Shown here one piece after another: positions 35,501 through 42,212 of a stretch of DNA of 64,000 nucleotides. The stretch lies in NCBI RefSeq assembly GCF_000482465.1, contig NZ_AXVJ01000062.1, positions 1 to 64,000 of the forward strand, written 5' to 3'. The position numbers were made by a program, and so were the translations under genes. The notes below the pieces were generated by a model. The model was not told the origin of the DNA. It saw only the letters and a program-made list of their open reading frames with translations, and did no database searches. Position 1 is the stretch's first letter; every line of letters starts with the position of its first letter. The DNA is from Runella limosa DSM 17973 (GTDB taxonomy: Bacteria > Bacteroidota > Bacteroidia > Cytophagales > Spirosomataceae).

Positions 35501-35856
35501 TAGCGGTAACTGAGATGCAAGGGCTTGAGAAGCTCTTGGAGCGATTCTTCAAGGGTTTTGTGCGTGAGCGAAATGGTGACATTGCGTTCAGAACCAATCA
35601 CTTTGGAGCTATACACAAAACGAGCATTGGTTTGTTTCTCGATTTGGGTTAGCACATGTTTAAGTTTTTGTTCTTCAACTTTTAGCGTCACCGAACGATG
35701 CATCATTTCTTGGGTGTAGCCGTCATAAGCGAAGCTCATACCTACACACGAAAGCATCAAAAAGAAGGGAATAAGGGAAAGTTTCATAAGCCGCAAAAAC
35801 GTTTTAGTGCGCCAGCGTTGCGAATGGCTTATTGGAGATAAATCATTTTTTTTCAT
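32539..35856 (-). CDS. SusC/RagA TonB-dependent transporter with STN domain (pectin locus)
   Basis: ATG at 35856 (Met-Lys-Lys-Asn) was preferred to the ATG 12 codons earlier; the product has 1105 residues. It has a signal segment (LSLIPFFLMLSCVGMSFA), an STN domain (KLKHVLTQIEKQTNARFVYS), a carboxypeptidase-like domain (VSGLVTDEKNVPLPGVNV), plug motifs (GKIAGADITRNSGQAG, LIIVDGVQYGN, VLKDASSIAIYGSRGANG) and a barrel ending in LYIIGLNANF. It imports oligosaccharides released from pectin, with TonB energy, and signals ligand arrival to the FecR protein. Confidence 0.95.
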   Translation of the reverse strand: MKKNDLSPISHSQRWRTKTFLRLMKLSLIPFFLMLSCVGMSFAYDGYTQEMMHRSVTLKVEEQKLKHVLTQIEKQTNARFVYSSKVIGSERNVTISLTHKTLEESLQELLKPLHLSYRYLNGQVVIEPAEVVTVASLSATQLERSVSGLVTDEKNVPLPGVNVVIKGTIRGTSTDAKGAFQLALPEGNNVVLTFSFVGYQSQDVAVGNKTALTVSLSPDVNALEEVVVIGYGAVKKRDLTGSVVQLKSEQLKEVPTANVLEAAQGKIAGADITRNSGQAGAGVSIRIRGNRSIGGNNAPLIIVDGVQYGNLEDINANDIETMDVLKDASSIAIYGSRGANGVILITTKKGKSGKPDISFNTYSGISQVTMYPKAMDINGFRDLKREAWRAAGVWNSPTDDPAIFTNVAEYEALQKGIWTDYQDALIHKGLQQNYQLGVRAGNDRLKSYISVDFFNEKGILKLDEIKRYTGRLNVDYTINDWMKIGLQSQLTYYDQSVRRDPLNQANKISPLGSLYDSNGNFNFLMLDGQTANPLADEQPNVFTNSVLTTRSLTNGFLEFTPIKGLTIRSTLGVNLGFSRNGSYASPQSIDRSLTGKSLASYNSSNGKTVNWENVVTYQRTSGQHALTVTGVASYLGNSSDNVSASGVNQLLSTQLFYSLGSASEEIKINSEYSKNNLLSYAGRLNYGFRDRYLLTLTARKDGSSKLAPGNKWTFFPSAAFAWRIIEESFMQRVKGLSDLKLRVSYGIAGNDPSGPYATQTTLARVAFGFNDIAVPAYTFSRVVGNTELAWELSDTKNVGLDVGLFNGRVQASVDFYDTRTTDLLLNRGLPPTTGVTTVKQNIGKTRNRGVELAIGTTNIRTDNFTWNSNITFSRNKEEIIELVTGGNDIGNGWFIGYPINVYYDYEKTGIWQSSEADQAAKMSPTQLPGEIKVKDQNGDGKIDAVNDRVILGSPRPRWSGGLDNTLKFKNFDLNFFIFARIGQMINADRYARFDAQGVGNSTAGLDYWTPENPTNAYPRPNKNGGLKYLSTLGYQNGSFARIRNVSLGYNLPANVFKGKIIKGIRLYATGKNLYTFTKLDYDPERGGSENFPMTKLYIIGLNANF

Positions 35857-35948
35857 ACCTTTAAGGTGTTTTGTTGGTTGGAAAATCGACAAAATACACT
35901 TCCTAACGGGATAGGATTCGCGGTCTGGCCCCGTAGGAAATGCGTTTC

Positions 35949-35990
35949 AAAAGCACCAGTTTGTGTTGGAAGCACGGCTGGTGTTTTTTA
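35949..35990. terminator. hairpin between FecR and SusC genes
   Basis: AAGCACCAG and CTGGTGTTTTT form a stem around an 18-base loop, with a T-run on the plus strand and CTTTTG on the minus strand. It lies in the 223-base gap between the FecR stop and the SusC start, so SusC probably has its own promoter. Nothing else was recognised in this gap. Confidence 0.6.
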
Positions 35991-36079
35991 TGGGAGATGG
36001 TTATTCGATTTGTAGAAATAGAAACATAGCCGTAGAAAAAATTAGGAGGTTTGAAATGTAGTTATGTGTTGAAAATGGA

Positions 36080-37102
36080 TTAGTTACAGCCTTTACCACT
36101 TAAAAGAATGGTGGTGCCTTGGATTTCATATTTGGCTTTCAACGCCGCACAAATCAGGTCGAGCTGATTATAGAGTGGTTGGTTGGACAAATCAGCAGTA
36201 AGCAAACAATTATTTTGTTGTTCGTTTTCTACTTCGATGTCGATGCCGTAGGCCAGTTCCAATCGCCTAATGACTTCCGACAGGGGCGTGTCGTCAAACT
36301 GAAAGGTTAATTCTTGTTTTCTAGTCTCTGGCGTTTCAAGTAGGGCAGGTTTTTCTACCAGCCCCGTCACAAAGTGTTTTTGGTCGTCGTAGTAGGTGGC
36401 TGCTTGGTTGGGACTAAGCACAACGCCATTGGCAACGGGGCTACGTTTTTCGGCTGATTGCCCATAGACAGCCACGCGGCCTGTTACAACCTCTACGCGG
36501 ACGTGTTTGGTATCGGCATCGGTACGAACAAAGAAACTCGTTCCGAGTACTTTGGCAATGACCCGGTCGGTATGTACATAAAAAGGCCGTAATGGTGATT
36601 TCTGAATGTCAAAAAAAGCATCGCCGCTGAGGTAAACGGTTCGGTTATGTTCTTCAAAATGTTGAGGAAAACGTAAGGTGCTTTTGGGCGATAGTTTTAC
36701 TTTGCTCCCGTCCTCCAAGCGAATGAGTAGGGGTGAAGTAGTGGTGTTGGTACGCTGCAACCAATCGCTGGCAATTACGCTGTCGGTCGGCGTTTTTTTG
36801 TTCCATAAAGCAACAAACCACCAAGTAGCCACCAGCAATAGCGATGCTGCAAGACCAAGCCAACCAAATGGGAGGCGTTTGCGCAGCGGTTGGGCGTCGT
36901 CAGTCGATTCCTCTACCGCCATTTTTGACTGAATTTGCTCCCACAGGCGCTCCTCCAGCTCGTCGGTATCCATGTTTTTTTCTAACTCGCCCGTTTCGGC
37001 CTCAAGTAGCCCGTACCAGTGCTCAACAAACGACTTTTCTTCGGCGGTACACTCTCCTTGGAGGTATTTCTGTAAGAGTTGCCTAAAACTCTTTCGGCTC
37101 AT
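36080..37102 (-). CDS. FecR-family anti-sigma factor (pectin locus)
   Basis: The 340-residue protein has an N-terminal cytosolic sigma-binding segment (LLQKYLQGECTAEEKSFVEHWY), one membrane helix (LGLAASLLLVATWWFVALW, about 78-96), a periplasmic FecR domain (RLEDGSKVKLSPKSTLRFP, SGDAFFDIQKSPLRPFYVH) and a C-terminal DUF4974 domain (LTFQFDDTPLSEVIRRLELA). It passes the signal from the STN domain of SusC to the ECF sigma factor encoded 125 bases upstream. Confidence 0.93.
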   Translation of the reverse strand: MSRKSFRQLLQKYLQGECTAEEKSFVEHWYGLLEAETGELEKNMDTDELEERLWEQIQSKMAVEESTDDAQPLRKRLPFGWLGLAASLLLVATWWFVALWNKKTPTDSVIASDWLQRTNTTTSPLLIRLEDGSKVKLSPKSTLRFPQHFEEHNRTVYLSGDAFFDIQKSPLRPFYVHTDRVIAKVLGTSFFVRTDADTKHVRVEVVTGRVAVYGQSAEKRSPVANGVVLSPNQAATYYDDQKHFVTGLVEKPALLETPETRKQELTFQFDDTPLSEVIRRLELAYGIDIEVENEQQNNCLLTADLSNQPLYNQLDLICAALKAKYEIQGTTILLSGKGCN

Positions 37103-37227
37103 AAATGTAGTGCTGTGGTTTCAATCTATAAGTCAATGAAAGCACCACGAGACCGCAAATGTTTTTATTAATTCTATGATAAATACAATTTTATTTCAGA
37201 AAAGAGGAAAATATTCTTGATAAAATA

Positions 37228-37806
37228 CTACAAGAACAAACTCAATGAAAGGAGCGTTGGAAGGTAGTCGCGCAAGTAATGGCGTAAAGACTTGAGGGCT
37301 TGGCTGAGGTGGTATTCGACTGTTCGCTCGGGTACTTTCAACTTGCTCGAAATCTCTTTCACTGATTGGTACTCCAAGCGGTTCATTTGAAAAATTCGGC
37401 GTGTTTTTTCGGGTAAGTCGTTGAGTTGCTGTTCAACCACTTGAATCAATTCGTCCAATTCAAGTTGCTCTTCCGTCACCGAACAGGCGTCTGAGTAATG
37501 GTGTTGGGCATAATTGGCATACTTTTCTTGCACCAAATTGGACTTGATGTGGTTGATGACCGCGTAGCGAACAGACGAAAAAAGGTACGCATCCAGACGT
37601 TCGACTTGCAGACCTGCTCGCCGTTCCCAGAGTTTTAGAAAAATATCTTGAATGAGTTCTTCTACAATATTGGCTTCTTCAATTTTTCGGACTGCGGTGA
37701 AGAAAAGTTTTTTCCAATAACGCTGATAAATCTCACGAAAAGCCTTTTCATCTCCAGTTCGGAGGTAGAGGAGAAGCATTTCGTCGGAGAGAGATTTATA
37801 ATTCAC
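37228..37806 (-). CDS. ECF RNA polymerase sigma factor (pectin locus)
   Basis: The 192-residue protein has sigma region 2 (EKAFREIYQRYWKKLFFTAV, EELIQDIFLKLWERR) and region 4 (LPEKTRRIFQMNRLEYQSVK, then EISSKLKVPERTVEYHLSQA). It is the master regulator of the pectin locus and is expected to be released when the SusC receptor binds substrate. A hydrophobic C-terminal tail (YLPTLLSLSLFL) is common in Bacteroidota sigma factors of this class. The 158-base gap upstream holds no clear -7 box. Confidence 0.94.
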   Translation of the reverse strand: MNYKSLSDEMLLLYLRTGDEKAFREIYQRYWKKLFFTAVRKIEEANIVEELIQDIFLKLWERRAGLQVERLDAYLFSSVRYAVINHIKSNLVQEKYANYAQHHYSDACSVTEEQLELDELIQVVEQQLNDLPEKTRRIFQMNRLEYQSVKEISSKLKVPERTVEYHLSQALKSLRHYLRDYLPTLLSLSLFL

Positions 37807-37964
37807 AGTAAGTAAAATTCGTCGGCTTTTGTGCGGTAAACAAGCGGAAATATGATTTTTCCTCGTCGAAGTTTTACTTATTTGTTGAATATTACAAATA
37901 AAATATTGGCTTTTTTAATGCAATCGTTATCGGGAACGTTGCCAATAAATGTTTATCAATCCAG

Positions 37965-39041
37965 TTACATCCATCCCCTTCGACGAAAATAAATCAATAG
38001 CCCAACGGCCAATACGGCCATCCCGCCAAGGGTGTAGAAGTAGCCATTGGGTTGGCGAAGTTCGGGCATGTTATCGAAATTCATGCCATATATACCCGCG
38101 AGGAACGAGAGTGGCATAAATACCGCCGAATAAATGGTCAAGGTCTTCATCACGCTGTTCATCCGCGAACTGAGGGTTGAATAATGAATGTCAATCAGCC
38201 CAGTCAGAAGTTCGCGATTGGATTCAATGGAATCAATGGCGTTTGTAATGTGGTCGTGGACATCCCGAAAGTAAGGAATGGTGCTTTTCTGAATGAGTTT
38301 TGAATTTTCGCGCAAACCCTGACTCAGCATATCGCGCAGTGGCCACACGTACTTTCGCATGAGGGTGAGTTGGCGTTTGAGGTTGTACAATTGGCCGATG
38401 GGATCTTTGTGTTTACTTTCTAAAATTAGTCCTTCCAACTCTTCCAGCTGCTCGCTCATTTTTTCCAAGATTTCGAGGTAATTATCGACGATAAGGTCAA
38501 CGAGCGAAAACAGCAAATAATCGGCGCCGTTTCGTCGAGTTTTACCTACGGAAGCCTTTATTCGTTCCAAAACAGGATGAAAGATGTCATTGGTACGTTT
38601 TTCCTGAAACGAAATCAGGTAATTGGAGCCAAGCAAAAAGCTGACGTGCTCGGCGTCGATGCTCAGTTCTTTGTCGTCCCAATACAGCATTTTTAGAGAA
38701 ATAAACACATAAGCGTCGTTATAAAACTCTATTTTCGGCTTCTGACGGGTGTTCATAACGCGTTCCAACAACAGCGGATGGATATGGTGGATTTGCCCGA
38801 CGGCTTCAATCACCTCGGGCTCGTGTATTCCGTCCACGTCGAGCCAACTGATGTAGGAGGCATCGGCGGCAATCTGACAATCGGCCACTTCTTCAATGGT
38901 ACGCTCCTTGTGGTATTTTTCATTGTATTCAACCATCGTAATGGTCGTATCCTTGACGACCGTAGGGCCGACGTATATCAATGTTCCAGGTGAAAGACCA
39001 AAAGTAGAGGAGTTAGATGAAGGAGGCGGTGTCATAATCAA
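37965..39041 (-). CDS. corA: CorA-type magnesium/cobalt transporter
   Basis: The 358-residue protein has the long cytosolic alpha/beta funnel (SLKMLYWDDKELSIDAEHVS), the stalk helix, and two C-terminal membrane helices. The first ends in the selectivity motif GMN (FLAGIYGMNFDN); the second is FYTLGGMAVLAVGLLIYF, followed by a basic tail. It would form a pentameric channel for Mg2+ or a related divalent ion. A -7 box lies at 39065-39072. Confidence 0.95.
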   Translation of the reverse strand: MIMTPPPSSNSSTFGLSPGTLIYVGPTVVKDTTITMVEYNEKYHKERTIEEVADCQIAADASYISWLDVDGIHEPEVIEAVGQIHHIHPLLLERVMNTRQKPKIEFYNDAYVFISLKMLYWDDKELSIDAEHVSFLLGSNYLISFQEKRTNDIFHPVLERIKASVGKTRRNGADYLLFSLVDLIVDNYLEILEKMSEQLEELEGLILESKHKDPIGQLYNLKRQLTLMRKYVWPLRDMLSQGLRENSKLIQKSTIPYFRDVHDHITNAIDSIESNRELLTGLIDIHYSTLSSRMNSVMKTLTIYSAVFMPLSFLAGIYGMNFDNMPELRQPNGYFYTLGGMAVLAVGLLIYFRRRGWM

Positions 39042-39064
39042 AAAGAATCATTCATTGGTTTAGA

Positions 39065-39072
39065 CAAAAATA
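39065..39072 (-). promoter_or_regulatory. -7 box for corA
   Basis: TATTTTTG on the minus strand matches TAnnTTTG, 23 bases upstream of the start at 39041. Confidence 0.45.
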
Positions 39073-39125
39073 GCAAGCCTTATCTTACATCAAGTATTTA
39101 TTTTTGTCGGAAGCCTATCAAAAAA

Positions 39126-39160
39126 GGCTATTTGACAAATCAATTGCTTGCCAAATAGCC
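39126..39160. terminator. terminator of the lectin-like gene
   Basis: GGCTATTTG and CAAATAGCC form a perfect 9-bp stem, extendable inward, around a 17-base loop, 25 bases after the stop of the minus-strand gene. The minus strand continues into TTTTTTGATAGG. Confidence 0.75.
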
Positions 39161-39184
39161 CCCAAAATCAGAGTCAGCCGAAAA

Positions 39185-40069
39185 CTAATACGTATTCTTT
39201 GTTTCCGTATAGGTCAACCCCTTATATAATTCATGAGGAAAGACATCCAAAATAAAATGCCTCTTCATACCTTGTTTTAAACCGTATCCATAGTCAAATG
39301 TCCCCATAGTTGTCGGAGGATTGGTTAAAATCTTAGTAACATGATCATATGTACATTGAAACCCACGTTCACTTCGAAATGTCAATTGCCCTCCATGATA
39401 CATTTTAGAGACAACATCAAAATCTTTATCCCACACAGAACCCTTATTATCAATATAATCTCCAAACATACCTTTTGATTGAGGGGCTACCTTGGGGCAT
39501 CGATTATAATAGTTTCGATTCAGGTGCTGCGACTTAGTCATTTTTATTACGCTTACAGAAAAAAAACCACTATTATTTTCGGGCTGTAAATCGTTTATTT
39601 CAAACTCAAGCACTCCCGATTTTGGTGCTAAGAATATCCATCCTTTCAAATCACTTAAATCCGCTCCTAAAAACCAATCCTCTTTCATTGACATTCTTTG
39701 ATACCAAGTAGTGTGTTGTGCAAATACTTTAGTACAAGGATGAACCCAATTATCAATCCAACACATTAACGTTCCATGCGGGAAGTCCCGAAAGTTAGGT
39801 TTGTCAAATTTGTCCAACGCATGAGGATCAGGATTCTCCTGAAATCCATCTGCGGGGACATAACTCACAAAGAAATAACCTACTCTAACCTCTCCCAAAG
39901 CCTCAATGTAAAGATAATCCCCCTCATTAATATTCAAATTCGTAGTAAAGCGCCCTCTATGGCCTCCAGGTATTTTAAATACTTTGGGCTCAAAAGTGGG
40001 TATTATTTGGGACATTGAATTTTCTGCTGCTAGTAATAGCAGCAGAAAATAAAGAAGTTTCTTTTTCAT
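39185..40069 (-). CDS. secreted LecA (PA-IL)-like lectin-domain protein
   Basis: The 294-residue protein has a signal peptide (residues 1-20, LLYFLLLLLAAENSMS). Residues 35-178 follow the Pseudomonas LecA pattern: GDYLYIEALGEVRVG, then PADG, HGTLMCWID, a short insertion, GWIFLAP, and EINDLQPENNSGFFSVSV. The last block matches LecA's Ca2+/galactose loop, with the Asp and Asn-Asn pair conserved but two residues fewer between them. The C-terminal 110 residues form another domain with FQCTYD, GTFDYGYG and a late His/Asp-Val-x-Pro (HFILDVFPHEL) that I could not name. Its start overlaps the stop of the vWA gene by 4 bases, so the two are coupled. It probably binds a sugar outside the inner membrane. 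Confidence 0.65.
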   Translation of the reverse strand: MKKKLLYFLLLLLAAENSMSQIIPTFEPKVFKIPGGHRGRFTTNLNINEGDYLYIEALGEVRVGYFFVSYVPADGFQENPDPHALDKFDKPNFRDFPHGTLMCWIDNWVHPCTKVFAQHTTWYQRMSMKEDWFLGADLSDLKGWIFLAPKSGVLEFEINDLQPENNSGFFSVSVIKMTKSQHLNRNYYNRCPKVAPQSKGMFGDYIDNKGSVWDKDFDVVSKMYHGGQLTFRSERGFQCTYDHVTKILTNPPTTMGTFDYGYGLKQGMKRHFILDVFPHELYKGLTYTETKNTY

Positions 40070-42069
40070 ATCTCTGAATATATCTCTTTAGTTAAACTGG
40101 TAGTTGTCGTAAAAAAACCTTTAAAAACTAAATTGTTTTTGTTGGAGTACTTAGACCAAAAACTATCTGTTTTTTGGAGCATAATCGGGGAATAAGACTT
40201 TCCTTGATTGCCCATAAAGAAGAGCAGTTCTGTTTGAGGGATAGATGAAAAATCTATAGAAGGGTTAATTTTGTCGACAAGTTTGTTCCAATCACCGTTT
40301 CCCTTCATTTGCACACCTCTAGCTTCATGTAAACCATCACTAAGAATCACAATTTGACAGCGATTTTCAGGACTAAAATATTGTTTTGCAACAGCCAGGG
40401 CTCCGACTATGTCAGTTGAGTCACCATAAATCTTAGAGTTGTTTACTGCCAGTGCAAACTTATTTCTAAAATTCACTTTAATTGAATCCATAAACACCTT
40501 GCGACGTGCCTCATACTTGGATTGTTGTTCGCTGAGAGCATCAGTCGGATCCATAAATTTTGAATCTTGCTCTTCAGTATAATGAAATTGAAAAATCTCA
40601 CTATTTGTAGTTTGTGACCCACCATGAACCCCTGTAAAATAAATCTTATATCCGGGTCGTATCTGACCCAAAATATGGATAGCTGTTTCAAGGTAAACAG
40701 CTTCCGTCTCAGAGGAGCTTAAGCTAAGATCAATAGGGACGACTATTGTATTTTCGCGTTGGTCATTGAATATCGAAGAGCAAGATATCATTCCCAAACT
40801 AACCATTAGCAGAAGCCCTAAAATCGCTTTATTCAAGTTGTTCAGAAGCTTATGGCCGTAGCTTTTAGTGGCTTCTTCATGAGCTTCCATTAAATCGTTT
40901 TTTTCGGACGATTTGCGAAATTTCGTCTCATTCAATTCCTTGAGTTTGCTTTCTAACATGCTTGATTTCTTCAATTGAAATCTAAAGGACGCATCTCTTT
41001 TTATAGCATAGGCAAATAGTTCAAAACGCAGTCCGACTACGTTCTCAAATCGCTTAAAAAAATCTTCATTAATAACAGGGTTCTTTCTAAGTTCTTCTTC
41101 CAGCTCACATGCAAACTGCTCGTGTTCATCATCAAATCGTCGCCCTAATACTTCAAAAGTATCCAAAACCAGCTGGTAGCTTCCTGATATTGTGACGGCG
41201 ATTCGGTCGTTAAAGTAACTTAAGTGACGGGTTGCTTCAATAAGAAGACTGCTTCTTTGGCGTTCGTACCGAATCATTGAGCGATAAATGCTGACAATCA
41301 ATAAGCTATCCCTTAATATATGCTTCAGATAAGCAAGCAAAACAGGGGCTCCTACAGTAGCTGAGATGACTACAACATTCAATGCTCGATATACACCCAC
41401 CTTCTTCGGGTCGGTACCCATCGCAAAGAAATGTTCCCTCGCGATACCAGCATAAAGTGCCATAAGAGTAGCAAAAACAATCATCAAAATTCCTAAAGTT
41501 AGCCAAACTCCATCCCGCATGACCTCATAAATCGTCTCTTCGCCTTTTTTATAAGCCTTGAAGGTGTCGATAAACCCAAATACTGTTTTTAATCCCGAAT
41601 GGATCAAAAACGCCCCTATAGATGCGAGAAACAATGCGACAACAGGCTGAAGGTCTTTTACTTTAGGGTCATTTGGTAGTAGAAAGCCAGCAAGAAGTAC
41701 ATACAAAAAGGTCTCTGCAGCTATTAGAAATAAAATAACTGCGGGATAAAACCACGTCTGTAGTAGTGCATGTTGATATTCTTCTTTTGTAACAAAAGGA
41801 TATTCCTTCTCGGCCAAATGAGAACGCTCTTTTGTTCTCAAAATTCGCTGCCAATCTGACTTGTCCAAGTCAGATATCTTCGCTAAATTTGTCTCTACTT
41901 TCGGCAGGAAGTGGTTTGCGCACTCTATTATGGAGTTGAGTGCTCCTGTCATCAGTTGATGAACTCGAAGCCAAACGGAAAAGGGCAATTTTCGATGGCG
42001 CCAAAAAGTTACGAAATTGCGCCAGCTGAGGAAAAAAATCCTCACGATTGTGTCAAATAAATTTTTCAT
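40066..42069 (-). CDS. multi-pass membrane protein with C-terminal vWA domain
   Basis: The 667-residue protein has four membrane helices in the first 255 residues (about 106-130, 140-165, 187-210, 228-252), a long charged helical region (260-410), a fifth hydrophobic segment (414-430) and a von Willebrand A domain. The MIDAS groups are visible: DLSLS (447-451), Thr552 in GDSTDIVGAL, and Asp578 in IVILSDGLHEARG. The segment LLLMVSLGMISCSS looks like a lipoprotein signal and lipobox in mid-protein, as if a vWA lipoprotein had been fused to a membrane protein. With a cytosolic N-terminus the vWA domain would face the periplasm, where the secreted partner also resides. Family not recognised. Confidence 0.7.
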   Translation of the reverse strand: MKNLFDTIVRIFFLSWRNFVTFWRHRKLPFSVWLRVHQLMTGALNSIIECANHFLPKVETNLAKISDLDKSDWQRILRTKERSHLAEKEYPFVTKEEYQHALLQTWFYPAVILFLIAAETFLYVLLAGFLLPNDPKVKDLQPVVALFLASIGAFLIHSGLKTVFGFIDTFKAYKKGEETIYEVMRDGVWLTLGILMIVFATLMALYAGIAREHFFAMGTDPKKVGVYRALNVVVISATVGAPVLLAYLKHILRDSLLIVSIYRSMIRYERQRSSLLIEATRHLSYFNDRIAVTISGSYQLVLDTFEVLGRRFDDEHEQFACELEEELRKNPVINEDFFKRFENVVGLRFELFAYAIKRDASFRFQLKKSSMLESKLKELNETKFRKSSEKNDLMEAHEEATKSYGHKLLNNLNKAILGLLLMVSLGMISCSSIFNDQRENTIVVPIDLSLSSSETEAVYLETAIHILGQIRPGYKIYFTGVHGGSQTTNSEIFQFHYTEEQDSKFMDPTDALSEQQSKYEARRKVFMDSIKVNFRNKFALAVNNSKIYGDSTDIVGALAVAKQYFSPENRCQIVILSDGLHEARGVQMKGNGDWNKLVDKINPSIDFSSIPQTELLFFMGNQGKSYSPIMLQKTDSFWSKYSNKNNLVFKGFFTTTTSLTKEIYSEI

Positions 42070-42130
42070 AAATCAATTTTTTTTGGTTTCTACAAATTTC
42101 ATAAGTTTAAAAATCCAGAAAAATATGCAG

Positions 42131-42190
42131 TTTGTCCTTTTTTGTCCTTTCCTGTCCTTTGTTTTTATTTTTTGTCCTTACTTGTCCTAG
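42131..42190 (+). repeat. five 10-base-phased TTTGTCCTTT repeats
   Basis: GTCC cores start at 42134, 42144, 42154, 42174 and 42184: exact 10-base register with one position (42164) degenerated. Units are TTTGTCCTTT, TTTGTCCTTT, CCTGTCCTTT, TTTGTCCTTA and CTTGTCCTAG. They lie just upstream of the NB-ARC gene start and put the cores on one face of the helix, as for cooperative binding of a regulator. A near -7 box (TATTTTTTG, one base too long) lies at 42166-42174 inside the array. Confidence 0.7.
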
Positions 42191-42212
42191 TTTATCATTA
42201 TTGTACAAAAAA

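Noticed and set aside
42131-42190. Possible CRISPR-like array
   Set aside because: Units are 10 bases with no spacers and no cas genes nearby.
42132-42212. TTG start for the NB-ARC protein giving 27 more residues
   Set aside because: The extension translates the 10-base repeats into low-complexity Phe/Leu/Cys sequence; ATG at 42213 gives a normal start.
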